A DNA stretch of 64,000 bases from contig JAGMWG010000001.1 of NCBI GenBank assembly GCA_020744225.1, positions 3,658,001 through 3,722,000 of the forward strand. The letters run 5' to 3'. The notes below the pieces were generated by a model. The model was not told the origin of the DNA. It did no database searches and saw only the letters and a list, made by a program, of their open reading frames with translations. Below are positions 11,909-21,848 of this stretch, piece after piece. Positions within the stretch are counted from its first letter, which is position 1. Each line of letters starts with the position of its first letter. The stretch is from Paraphoma chrysanthemicola. Taxonomy: Eukaryota; Ascomycota; Dothideomycetes; Pleosporales; Phaeosphaeriaceae. Both the position numbers and the translations under genes were made by a program.

Positions 11909-12592
11909 ATGAGTAATCGCTTGCATGGTCGTACGAAATACATCGCATTCCAACTTACACCAACACTTGCAGAGCAGGATATAGAAGCAGCGCGACAGCG
12001 TACATTGGAGACTTACCATGTTGGTTTATCAAAGGCCAAATTCGGTCACTGGAGCTTCATCACGTTGCCAGACCCCCACATCATGGAGCGACTACAGGAT
12101 CTATACAAGGATCACAAGCAAACAATAAGGCAAAATAGCGAGATATTTGTCGCAGGATTACAGTTCGATACATGGGAACACACTGGCGTGAACGAGCCGC
12201 GCTCCGGCTCGCCAAGCTCGCCCAATAACATCTTCCATCGCATATTGGCGCTGTACTCTCAACGACTCAATTACATCCAGGACGCAGGTGCGGAGCGGAT
12301 GGGTCTTTGGTCAGAGTGGTCTGCCGAATGTAAGAAGCCGGATCAATCTCGCAATGGTGCATTCATCGAAGCATGCGAGGCGACAATCGTGTTCATGGAA
12401 GAAGACTACATCAAGCGGAAGTTGGATTTCACGAACGAAGTGTACGCGTTGATTGAGAAGCATGATCCATCTCGCGCTAAGAAGATATTGGACGATCTGG
12501 AGGAATTGTGGCCGTGGACAAAGGCGGACTTCATCATGCGGCTTGAGACTTTCGTGGCGGGCTATGACGGTGTTGAACGGGGAAGCGCATGA
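11909..12592 (+). CDS. Unrecognised 227-residue protein
   Basis: A single open frame from ATG 11909, whose surroundings fit a fungal start. The frame extends upstream only through a TTG. The product is hydrophilic and probably mostly helical, rich in Glu, Lys and Trp, with no signal peptide or membrane segment. A charged C-terminal half (about 165-215) alternates acidic and basic residues and includes the phrase DDLEELWPWTKADF. I recognise no domain and assign no function. Codon use resembles neighbouring genes, which supports a real gene. Confidence 0.65.
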   Translation: MSNRLHGRTKYIAFQLTPTLAEQDIEAARQRTLETYHVGLSKAKFGHWSFITLPDPHIMERLQDLYKDHKQTIRQNSEIFVAGLQFDTWEHTGVNEPRSGSPSSPNNIFHRILALYSQRLNYIQDAGAERMGLWSEWSAECKKPDQSRNGAFIEACEATIVFMEEDYIKRKLDFTNEVYALIEKHDPSRAKKILDDLEELWPWTKADFIMRLETFVAGYDGVERGSA

Positions 12593-13092
12593 ATGAGTGG
12601 GTCGGTTAGGTACTGGCCCATTCGATAGCGTAGAACTGTAGGATTGTAGGCGAGCTTTCCGTTGTGACGGTAAATGACCAACTTCCAGGAGGCTCCTGCC
12701 CCAGGCACAGTACACTCTCGCGTATGGATCATAGAAATAGGGAATCATAGCAAGAGATGGATTGGGCGTTGACAGCCGAGTCTGTTCGTTGAATGCGATA
12801 ACTTGATTTTGGCCAAGACAGTGTACACTCAACCGGCTTCAGCTCGCTCGCAACTTAGATCAAAGCAAACGAATAGATATCTATCCGAGACATCGTATCA
12901 TACTGGCAGCAATCTGTCCTACAAGATGAGTTAGTTAAAGCTCACCGCCAGTTGAGGTTGCTCTCTTTGATGCAGCTTCCCCATTTAGCCTTGGCGGTTT
13001 CACACGTTTCTATGCTGTATAATTGACAATGTTTGAACGCTTCACATTACAACTCACCGTTCTTTTCATCTTCTACTACTCTCACTAGAACC
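12593..13092. other. Intergenic, 500 bp
   Basis: No gene seen. It contains the presumed 3' UTR of the 11.9 kb gene and the promoter of the coiled-coil gene starting at 13093. Confidence 0.5.
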
Positions 13093-14138
13093 ATGTCCCT
13101 TCTTCTTTCAACCATCATCCATTTCGCATCCAAGTAAGTCACCGCTGATCCTTTGGCCGGCCGCAAACAACTCACCATTGCATTAGCTACCACGACACCA
13201 TGACAAACGTACCTGCGGACGATCCAACAGCAACTAGACTTCCCTTCGACAAGTCCTTGAGTCAGCTTCTCTCAACCCTTGCCATGACCCAACCCACGTC
13301 GGAGGCTCTCGCCTTCTTCGTCGACTCGATGGTCACCCACTTCGACGCGAGGATCTCACGCATTGAGGGAGGACCCAAAATGTGCATCAGAAGTGACCCG
13401 ATCAATGTAGACGCGGAGTTTGAGGCACAGTTGGACAAGTCAGTGCCAGTATGCGGAGAGCGGATGGACGAACTAGAGCAGAAGTAAAAGCCGCATCACG
13501 TGGCACTCGAGGAATTGATGCGCATGCACGAACAGTTGTTGGAACGCGGGGATCTCATCAAGGAACAGCGACTCCAGCAGCTAGACCGCGCGATGGAAGA
13601 TCTTCAGGCGAAAATGGACGCCAACAAGCGGTGCCTACTCGGACTAGAACTGCAGCACGAGACCTTCAAGGAAGAATACGTTCACCATGAAGATCTCTTG
13701 CACCGCGAGGTTGGAGACATTCGGGTGAAAACCCGCACCACTCACCAGCTCGCACACGGCGGTATCTCCGATATCCAGCAGATGTTGCGCGCCGAACTCG
13801 TTAGTCTCAAGCAGAAGCTCGACGACAAATCCTCCCGTCTCCACAAGCAGCAGACCGACCTTTCTCATACCAACGGCCTGCTACAAGCTCAAAACGCCAG
13901 ACAGGAAGGAACGATGGGGGCAGTGACCTCTAGGATGAGGGAGCTGATGGACACGAGCGATGTACTGAATGGTCGGGCTGAGGAGCAGGAAAAGGTGGTG
14001 AAGGCATTGGAGGAACAGGGAAAGCGGATGACGACAATGGAGCGTAGGTTGGCTAATCTTGAGGCTTCGATGGATGCGGCGGCTACAACTGTGGTGGTGA
14101 GACCCGCGAAGAAGGCCCGTACCAACCCAGAGGTTTAG
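13093..14138 (+). CDS. Coiled-coil protein, with either a second intron or an in-frame stop
   Basis: Exon 1 (13093-13133) starts ATG TCC and ends at a perfect GTAAGT donor. The intron ends CATTAG at 13186 and exon 2 continues in frame. After about 110 residues the frame meets TAA at 13485-13487, yet the same frame is open from there to 14138 with strongly helical, heptad-like sequence rich in Glu, Gln, Lys and Leu. The protein ends with a basic patch (PAKKARTNPEV). Two readings are possible. A second intron from the GTATGC donor at 13449 to an AG at 13511 (63 nt) or 13535 (87 nt) would remove the stop and keep frame. Otherwise the gene carries a nonsense change. A structural or scaffold role is likely from the coiled coil; I recognise no family. 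Confidence 0.55.
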
Positions 14139-14415
14139 GAACAGGGGTGGAAGACCCTCAAGCCGTGAATTCAGACCAAGGACAGTGATACACTGTGAGA
14201 GCGAATGCGCTGGAAGGTGCAAAGATTAACGGTCGACTCAACATGTCTTAGATAGTATGGAACAACCTAGCATAGTCCCAGACACGAATTCAAAACATAG
14301 CATCTCTTATAAACGTATTTAACGTCATTCCTTCTCTAACACCAACCACTTCACATCTCATCTCTCCTCGATCTCAGCCTCAGGCCTCATCAATCCACTC
14401 CAACCCAACCTCACC

Positions 14416-14814
14416 ATGTCTAACCTCTCAACCACACCACGATATCGATTTGATCCCCGTCTCGAAGCCCTCAACGATGAAATCGCCGCATGGGAAGCCT
14501 CCATCCGCCAAATACAAAACCTACAAACCCTCAACAATGATCGCATCAAACAACAAAAGTCTTACCTCACGATGCTATCACATATTCATTCGCTCCGATC
14601 GGGAATCACGCAGCGAATTCAAACACTTCAACGTAGCGCGCACTTTTATTTCATTACTCTCCAAACCATGTACCGTCAGCACAACAAGATCTCAAATCTA
14701 CGTGCTGACCTGATTGCCGAGCTTGAGAAAACTGCACCGAATGAAGCGATCGTGGACGGTATCATGCGAAGTTTCGAGCAATCGAAGAATGAGTCTAATG
14801 AGTCTGCGCTATAG
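14416..14814 (+). CDS. Small coiled-coil protein, 132 residues
   Basis: A single exon from ATG 14416. The product is almost entirely predicted helix, with Leu/Ile spaced in heptads through residues 14-110 (for example RLEALNDEIAAW), and a short Ser/Asn/Glu tail. There is no signal peptide or membrane segment. It lies 277 bp after another coiled-coil gene in the same direction, and the two may be distant relatives, but I see no clear shared motif. Function unknown. Confidence 0.6.
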   Translation: MSNLSTTPRYRFDPRLEALNDEIAAWEASIRQIQNLQTLNNDRIKQQKSYLTMLSHIHSLRSGITQRIQTLQRSAHFYFITLQTMYRQHNKISNLRADLIAELEKTAPNEAIVDGIMRSFEQSKNESNESAL

Positions 14815-15187
14815 TAGGGGATGCGGTATGTGGGGCGGGTCGAAGCTGTGGGGCTTGAATTTGCTAGAGAGGCGCATAGAGTGAGAGGGAACGCTGAGGG
14901 GAGTGTGTATGATCATATCGCTAAGAAGAGGAGGAATCTGGGGCTGTCCCATGGCTTACTTCTGTGAGCAGCTTGGAGAGGAAAACGCATGAATTGAGGA
15001 AGGGGATTTCAACATAGTTGAATCTGGTATATAATTTGTGGCTTGGTACTACTAAATGCTTCGCAATACATCTAAAACTTGCAACTCTTGCAAGTGCATG
15101 CGCTGTGCTATCACATCCTCTGTTTTAGGTCGTAGTATCCTTGCAATAGACAGCAAAATGAGAAGTCTTCACCCAGAGTACACTACA
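14815..15187. other. Intergenic between converging genes
   Basis: No gene seen. This is the shared 3' space of the coiled-coil gene and the HPP-family gene. Confidence 0.45.
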
Positions 15188-15991
15188 TCAACGCGGTCCA
15201 CTCTCGAGATCTCGCAGGGTGCTGTGCGGGCTGCTGGCTGATGCCTCATCTACCATCGGCGGCTTGCGGTGTTTGTGTTGGTCGTCCTTGGGGGCGGGTG
15301 GTGGTGGAATTTGAGCAACCCAGAACTTAGGGTACTGGCGTTGGATGTTGTTAACCATAAGGGCGGTGACTAGTACAATCGCTGACGATAGCAGAAGAAC
15401 AGGAAGAAAGTACCATCTCAATGCCCAGATGTGCTGATCGATACACGGAAGCAGGGCAGTTGCTCCGGCCGGCGGATGAGTTGTCTTGGTTAAATGCATG
15501 ACCACGAGCGCAATAGCTGTTGCAAGGCTAGCCGCTAGCCACTGGAGTCGCGGGAAGGGGTCATTGGTCAGGTTGAATTGAAAGATGGTTGCGACGATGA
15601 CACCAGTCAGACCGCTAAAGAAATGGCCGAAGATAAGAGAGCGCGGTTGGGCTAGCGGGACATCGATGGCCCCATAACAGAGAATTGCAGAAGCGCCCTA
15701 ATCGTCATCAGTACGTATCGTGACAGTTTCAGACTTTCAGTGACTTACAAATGAAGCGACGATGGGAGGCACGAGGCGAACGGTGAAGTATTCGGTATGG
15801 GCAAAAATGGCAATGATAACGCTAAGGCCGCCGAATGCACCAACAAAGCCATACAGACATATCATCCAGGTTGGCGAAGTTGGCAACGGCTTTCCGCGAT
15901 AGCCAAGCCAGCGGCTCAGCCACTGAGGTAGGCGTGCGAGGCCACTCTGAATATAGCGTTCTGCGGGAACGAGTGGGTCTGGCGGTGGCAT
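15188..15991 (-). CDS. HPP-family integral membrane protein
   Basis: Exons on the minus strand are 15991-15749 and 15697-15188, giving 250 residues. The intron has a GTAAGT donor, ends in TTAG and keeps frame. After a cytosolic N-terminus there are four to five hydrophobic segments. The signature THPPAGATALLP lies in the second half, which defines the HPP family (PF04982); characterised bacterial and plant members have been linked to nitrite transport. The C-terminal tail (from about residue 210) is Pro-rich and polar, as in many fungal members. In fungi these proteins are mostly uncharacterised, so the substrate is unknown. Confidence 0.88.
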
Positions 15992-16922
15992 TGTGGAAGG
16001 AGATGGAAAACACGCTTGAAAATGGTGCAGCTGCGATGCGATGCGTCGAGTGTGCGGATGAAAGCAAGGTCAATGGAGGAGGAACAAGCGACAGCGTTAG
16101 GTAGTGGAGGTTGAGAAATCTAGGTGTGCGTGAGGAAGGAAGATCTGAGGTGTAAACAATCGAACTAGAGAAGGAAAGTGCATTGCCCGAACGTCATCGA
16201 GAAAGAGGCAAGCGCCTCGGACTACCGGCGGCGTGTACTACTCTTGCTGATCAACGCGGCTGGGGTAATCTCACGATGCATTAGAATGTTGCGGTTCTGC
16301 TGCCGCTGCGCAAAAGCAGTTTCGTCTAGACAGCGTTGGGCAACTCTCCAGGGCTGAACAGGGCGCGACATCGTGAAATGCGATTGCCATGCTCTTCAAA
16401 ACCACATGAAACAAGCATTCGGCGAGTGGCCGTTTCCGCAAAAAAGTCTAGGAGGTCAATTGCAAAGAATGCGGAGAAATGAGACTATTAGGTAACAGCT
16501 TCCGGGATTCGGCCGAGAGTTCGGCGAAACGCGACGGAATTCCGTTCAAGTTCTTTTTACTTCCAACAGGACTGTGCACTGAGCTTTTCTTCATACCATA
16601 TTATTTGGCGGTGAAGGAAGATCACACGTGATGATCCGAGCGATATTTCTGAGTGCAGGCAAGTCGTAATCTTCGCTGTCGAAGCAGGCTGGAAGCGCAT
16701 AACCATCGTCGGAAGTTGCGCGAACTGGAACGCATTCGATTATGGGCGTCGTATATAATGAGAAGCAGCGAAACAATCATGTCGTGAAGAGATTGCGCGA
16801 ACGTTGCCGCTGGTAACGAAAATATATTACAACAGAAGAGAATAGGATCCTGACAGACGACCCGGAACGCCTTGCTACATGCAACAGTACGTCATTAACA
16901 TGATGTATACAAACGCATGAGT
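15992..16922. other. Intergenic between two minus-strand membrane-protein genes
   Basis: No gene recognised. The side next to 15991 is the promoter of the HPP-family gene; the other side is the 3' UTR of the PTH11-like gene. Confidence 0.5.
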
Positions 16923-18065
16923 TCATACGGCCTGCACCGTATGATTCTTCTGTCCTTCCCTGCTTCCACTGGACCTCGAATTTCCCAGTGCCACAGCAAC
17001 AGAGTCTATGCGCACATCCCGCTTTGGTGTCGAGCCAGCATCGCTGCTGTGCTCGTCTTGGTCCTTTGGCATTCCTGGCAGGCTTAGGTCCGCAACGAAG
17101 CTCGGTCTCGTCAGCTGGTGCTCCTTCAAGATACCCATGCTCTTGAGCAGCTTTTCTATGGGGCTCTTCAAACACGGCGCCGAAGTCGCGATGATGCCGA
17201 CTTGCTCTTCAAGCTTCGCCCATAGGGACGGCATAATAGTGCCCTGCATCGGGTCTCCTTTTCCAAAGGCGTTGAATGTGGTCATCTTTGCGCATGCGAC
17301 TGCTGTGGCGAATAGACCAAGAGCCATGAGTGCACAAATGAGGATCTTTTCCGACGTGCTGCGGTTCAAGGTTCGGATAAGGCGGATCGGCATCAGCGAA
17401 AGGGTCAAGTCCATGGCAACATAGACGGCTAGTTTGGAGTGAGCTTTGCTTCTGTAGTCTTTCTAAGGCGGCTTACAAGCAATAGCCCATCCGTAGTCAA
17501 TGATGGGCTTCACATCCCAACACACGGCATCTGGTATCAGCTCCCAGTTCGAACTGATCGGCTTGCACTGCGCAAATTGGATGACTAGGTACGATGAGGA
17601 GATCAGGAACTGAAATCCCATGATGAAGTACAACGGCCATCGCCATAGCCTATCGATTCCGAATCGTAGCAGTGAGCAGGCAACCGAGATGCGAACCAGG
17701 CAGAATGTAATAAGCCATACAGTCTGAAGAGCAAACTGTAGCCGCAGAGTCTCCTTGAGATTTTCTGGCGTGAAGTATGCTATTGGCTTCCCCCAACCAT
17801 GAACAGCTGAGGCGATAGCGAGCGACATACCAACCAGTGAGAGTGGCTACTAGATATAAGTGCGTGTTAAAGTAATTGGTAGCGATTGACTGACTTCGGC
17901 CGCGACGATGAGCCAGTCATCGAGATACAATCTTCCCGTCCGACTGAGGCGTGTGTATATTCGCGCCACGACTAGTACAAACGCGACAGCTGCCACTGTA
18001 CATACGGGGATCAGGTACGTCCCCGCTTTGTTGGTGTACGGAGGTATGGCCGTTGTACTAGCCAT
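16923..18065 (-). CDS. PTH11-like/rhodopsin-domain seven-helix membrane protein
   Basis: Exons are 18065-17895, 17846-17477 and 17428-16923 (348 residues). Both introns are about 48 nt with GT-AG ends and all phases agree. The product has a short outside N-terminus, then seven hydrophobic helices. Landmarks are R-x-Y-x-R after helix 1 with the following DDWLIV, Cys-containing loops (FAQCKPISSNW), and the helix 6 region ending LRP-like at MPIRLIRTLNRS. This is the fungal rhodopsin-like domain (PF20684) seen in the large PTH11-related receptor set. The polar tail of about 120 residues contains Ser-rich stretches that may be phosphorylated. The first intron's donor is GTCAGT and its acceptor is the second of two AGs. 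Ligand unknown. Confidence 0.85.
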
Positions 18066-19712
18066 GCTGTCGTTGCTCTCTAGATTGGCGGGTGGGTGAT
18101 AGTGTGGAAGATTGTCCGAGGAGATCGCTGGCAGAGAGGCTAATGGTCGACGCCTGACGCATGTACCCAGTGCTAAAATGGGTTGTTTCAGCCTCCTCAG
18201 AGCTTGGGATGGCGATCGTAAGAGCAAAGCTTCAGACCTTTTTGAAAGGCTAAGCAGATGCTACTGAAAGATGAAGATGGTGTGAAGTCTAGAGTGTGAA
18301 GTCTAGGCCAAGTACTCCCGCTGAGAAATCGAAACTTGGCTCTACGGAAGCTTGCAAGCTCTCCCGTCGGTCTCTAAACTTTATACGGGCCGCTCTTGCA
18401 TCCCTTCGGATCCGTCCACCGCTCTTCGTATCCTCACAGCTGGAAGAGGGACAATTGCGCCCGAAGGCGTCGGCAGTGAATCCAGAACGAGTGAGCGGCC
18501 ACCGCTGGCACATGAAGTTCAAACCTTCGATCCTTTGGCGCGGAGACGAGGGTTGCGCAATGCTTTGCGAAGGGATTTTGACTCGTCGCGGGTACGAACG
18601 AATGGCTTTGACACTCGCGCAATTTGCCTCAAGCAATGGAGATCCGGTTTCCCCACGGGAACTTTTCTCTCTTAGGTCTGGCAGCCGCCCAATGTAGGCA
18701 TGGCAGGTATAAAATGGATCGAGTAAGGTGAGCGTGGTCGCGTAGAGGATGGTGCGCAACGAGGCCTGAGTCAGTATGCTGACAATTATGGAACGACGTT
18801 AAGCCCAACCCTGCAATTGGAGGTGCCGATCCCCCTGATATGTGCACGTCTGAGCACAACTTGAGACCAAAGCACACGTATACCCTGAATGTTCACGCTC
18901 TGGATGCACAAGATCACGACGTTTAGTTTTGACGTTGGGTCGACATGCATATACCCCACACTCTGCGACAAGTTTGCGCGGTCTGACCGGAGAGCTTTAA
19001 GGAAGTTGCAAAAGTACGTCCTTCGTCGCGACAGCACCTGCATAGAGTCCCAAAGGACAATATCAATGCTTGCACCGACATAATTTCTCAACCACATCCT
19101 CGCTTCGATGGTTAAGTCGCAGCAACCAATCGGTCCCGGGACATTAACCGCGTCCGCTTCCGCCGGTCAAGATCCTAGTTGATGGCGGATGCACGTGCAG
19201 CCGTATCGCTACCAGATTTTCTGTGTGGTGTGATGCGGAGTGGTTCTTCCGAGCAAAAGTCATTGGTGACCCGTCGGCTGGCGAACGCCTGTCACTGAAT
19301 CGTACGTCCACCTCAAACACTGGCGCAAGATGTACACATTAGAGCGAAATTCACGTTTCAAGGAAAATTGGAAAACCGGAGGAATCCTGACACTTTGGAA
19401 ATCGACGCAGTTCCAGTTGCCGTGGCTGCAGGCGCAAGTGCGGAAAGTTGCATCGAGGCGAAGAAAAGCGCCGATATTGGTGCCAGAAGGCAAGTACCGT
19501 GAGCAATATGTGGCTGCGGCTGAAGGCCATTTTATCGTCGCATCAAGCCACCAGAGGTGCTGAAACGAGCTCTGGAAGTGTCATCCACATAATAATCAGC
19601 TTTGTAAAAACACCTGCCTTAGTTCGTACAAATGAAGAATGATCCATCATGAGTTACGCGTATTGAAAACGCGGGTCGTTAGTGCAGCAGTCGAGATCAA
19701 GCTTGGAGACAC
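18066..19712. other. Intergenic, 1.6 kb
   Basis: Overlapping opposite-strand open frames occur at 18289-18759, but neither has a recognisable domain or a plausible start context. A 13-mer (GTGTGAAGTCTAG) is directly repeated at 18280-18292 and 18294-18306. Nothing else supportable. Confidence 0.45.
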
Positions 19713-19878
19713 ATGATTGGTCTACTGTGTGACATCATGCCCCTCCAGCATTCATTGCGGACATCTTCGGATGGAACTTGGACAACACAACACACCCGGA
19801 TCTCGACACCCTTCCCTGACAGAAAACTACACATCACCGAACCAAATTTATCTGCCGTGTCACCAGTACGCCGAACCA

Positions 19879-20121
19879 TGGTCGAATGTCCCGAGTGCGG
19901 CGCGGGTGCAGATTTGACGAAAGACGGAGCTTGGGCGCACTGCGCTTCATGTAGGGCAATCAAATAAAGGTCGTGTAAGTGAGCTGATTGCGTATCTAGG
20001 CAACACTGTTTTCGAGCCGGGTAAGGAAGGGAGCCATTACAAGGGAAGTGGTAGTGGATCAGGTGACAAAGAGGAAGAGAACAAGGATGTTAAGAAGGAA
20101 GGTGAAGAGAACAAGAGCTGA
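19879..20121 (+). pseudogene. Zinc-ribbon-like fragment with a frameshift
   Basis: From ATG 19879 the frame encodes a four-cysteine zinc-ribbon-like motif (CPECG ... HCASC, spacing CX2C-X14-CX2C) and stops at TAA after 29 codons. In the +1 frame coding-like sequence continues: a helical stretch (SELIAYLGNTVFEPG), a Gly/Ser run and a Lys/Glu-rich tail ending at TGA 20121. Joined by a single-base shift near 19950 this would be one small protein of about 80 residues with a zinc ribbon, a linker and a charged tail. The frame is also open upstream to ATG 19713. Either a frameshifted relic or a gene with an unusual splice. Function unknown. Confidence 0.4.
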
Positions 20122-20318
20122 CGGATCAACCCATGAGCTGAGGCTATAATGAAGTGGTCCGATGCAAATCAGCATGATTGGAAGAATGCTGATTGACTGA
20201 TGGTATTGTAGGCCTTTTACTCTATGTCATGAAGGCGAAGTAATTCGCCGTGCATTATCATGTCATTATAGGCCCAATAGATTCGTGACACATCATTAAA
20301 CTTGATAAAGCTCCGTCT

Positions 20319-21848
20319 CTACAACTGCACCCACACAGTCTTTGCGATGCTCGGCACGCCCTGCGAGCTAACCGCAAATAGATACCAAGCGCCAGGCAAC
20401 ACGATGCCATAATCCCCAGGCAGTCTCAATACCGCTTCAGCTCCGTTGACCGACTCGGGCACCAGCGGCACCCTCCTCTGGTCGGAATTAATATTATGCG
20501 TAACACTTCCGATGCGAATAAGAGAGAATGCAACACCCTGGGCGGACCCTTCGATGGTAACCCGAAGCTCGCCTCCCGGCACGACTGTAGAGGATGCGAG
20601 CTTGCTGATGACAGGTCGAGGAGCGCCCGTGGTCAGGTAGGGAGGCGTGAAGATCTGGCCGTTGGGGTGGTCGACTGTATCACGGCAGCGTTGTGAGACA
20701 CCCGAGCCGTCGTCGTAGCATAATCCGCCTCCACCGCTGAACACTGTGCCATCCGCTAACAGGATCGAAACGGAATGATAGTTGCGGGGAATTGCTTCGG
20801 CTGCAAGCTCGGTGAAGGTCTTCGTAGCTGGGTCGAAAAGCTCCGGATTAAAAACAGGCTCTCGATCAGTAAAGCCTTGCGCATACCCTTGCCCTCCAGT
20901 GATGAGTATCTTGCCATCCGGGAGAACAACCACGTTCGCGAATGCACGTGCGTACTTCATGTTCGGCAGCTGCTCAACCGCAGCTGGTGCGCCGACTTGA
21001 TTGATGGAGATTAAATGCGCAACGCTAAGGCCTGGCGCACGATCATAGTACTGCGAACCACCAGCAGAGAAGATCTTGCCAATATCGTACATGACGTTGA
21101 CACCGCACATCGCGTCGTTGTTGGGGTCGCGCACGCCAGCTGGAGTCACGCCGCCATTTCCATCGGTGTAGTACCAGTTCATCGCCTTAGACGGGCCGGC
21201 CTGAAAGACAGAACCATCGGACCAGGGAAAGAGCCATGCATGATTATCCTCACGGAAGATACCTTCGTGATCATATGTCAACATGGGTTCAACGGCAGCA
21301 CCCGGCAGTAGCTTCCAGTAGTTATCCTTGGGATTATAAACTTCTCCGGGCTTGCCACCACGAGCTCCACTCCAAGAACCGCCAATGGTAAATACATTGC
21401 CATTGCTGAGGATAGTGCTGCTCTGATACCCACGAGCTATTTGCATGTTGGTTCCGCTTGCAAACGTGTTTGTGTTTGGATCGTAGATGGTCGTCTTCTC
21501 GGCGTTACTCCCTCCAGTAATGATTAGTCGTCCATCTGCCATGCTGCTCATACCGGGGCAGAACATGTCATGTTGTGTTTCAGCTACTTGGCGTGCTGAC
21601 ATTGCCCCATTACGGTAGTCAAACTCCGCAAACTGAGTCACGCCGCTTGAGCCGCCGAAAGAATAGGGTGAATAGGCGGAGTAGACCATCATCCGATGTG
21701 ATTCTGGGTACTCTGGAATTATGTATGCAGCCACCGGAATGATTGGAAATTGAATTACTGGCCCCCATGATCCACCTTGAGCGATTGTATGGGATGGGAA
21801 GTTCGAAAACAAGAAGCCGAATAGTGCGGCTTTGGTAGCGAAAGTCAT
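20319..21848 (-). CDS. Secreted copper radical oxidase, galactose-oxidase type (AA5_2)
   Basis: Single exon, 509 residues, from ATG 21848; a GTG-started extension upstream is rejected. The signal peptide is the first ~24 residues. Kelch-type repeats form the propeller, followed by a C-terminal DUF1929-like domain. All the family's catalytic residues are present by motif: Cys97 (DMFCPG) and Tyr141 (RGYQSS) for the Tyr-Cys cofactor, the stacking Trp in GGSWSG, Tyr357-His358 (NYHS) and His451 (VTHN) as copper ligands. These motifs fit galactose oxidase better than glyoxal oxidase. It lacks the N-terminal CBM32 (discoidin-like) domain of Fusarium galactose oxidase, so it resembles the short AA5_2 alcohol or carbohydrate oxidases. 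It would oxidise primary alcohols or sugars to aldehydes and produce H2O2 outside the cell. Confidence 0.93.
   Translation of the reverse strand: MTFATKAALFGFLFSNFPSHTIAQGGSWGPVIQFPIIPVAAYIIPEYPESHRMMVYSAYSPYSFGGSSGVTQFAEFDYRNGAMSARQVAETQHDMFCPGMSSMADGRLIITGGSNAEKTTIYDPNTNTFASGTNMQIARGYQSSTILSNGNVFTIGGSWSGARGGKPGEVYNPKDNYWKLLPGAAVEPMLTYDHEGIFREDNHAWLFPWSDGSVFQAGPSKAMNWYYTDGNGGVTPAGVRDPNNDAMCGVNVMYDIGKIFSAGGSQYYDRAPGLSVAHLISINQVGAPAAVEQLPNMKYARAFANVVVLPDGKILITGGQGYAQGFTDREPVFNPELFDPATKTFTELAAEAIPRNYHSVSILLADGTVFSGGGGLCYDDGSGVSQRCRDTVDHPNGQIFTPPYLTTGAPRPVISKLASSTVVPGGELRVTIEGSAQGVAFSLIRIGSVTHNINSDQRRVPLVPESVNGAEAVLRLPGDYGIVLPGAWYLFAVSSQGVPSIAKTVWVQL

Noticed and set aside
18289..18759. Overlapping opposite-strand frames of 133 and 156 residues
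   Set aside because: No domain, no fungal start context, and the two overlap almost fully; I left the stretch as intergenic.
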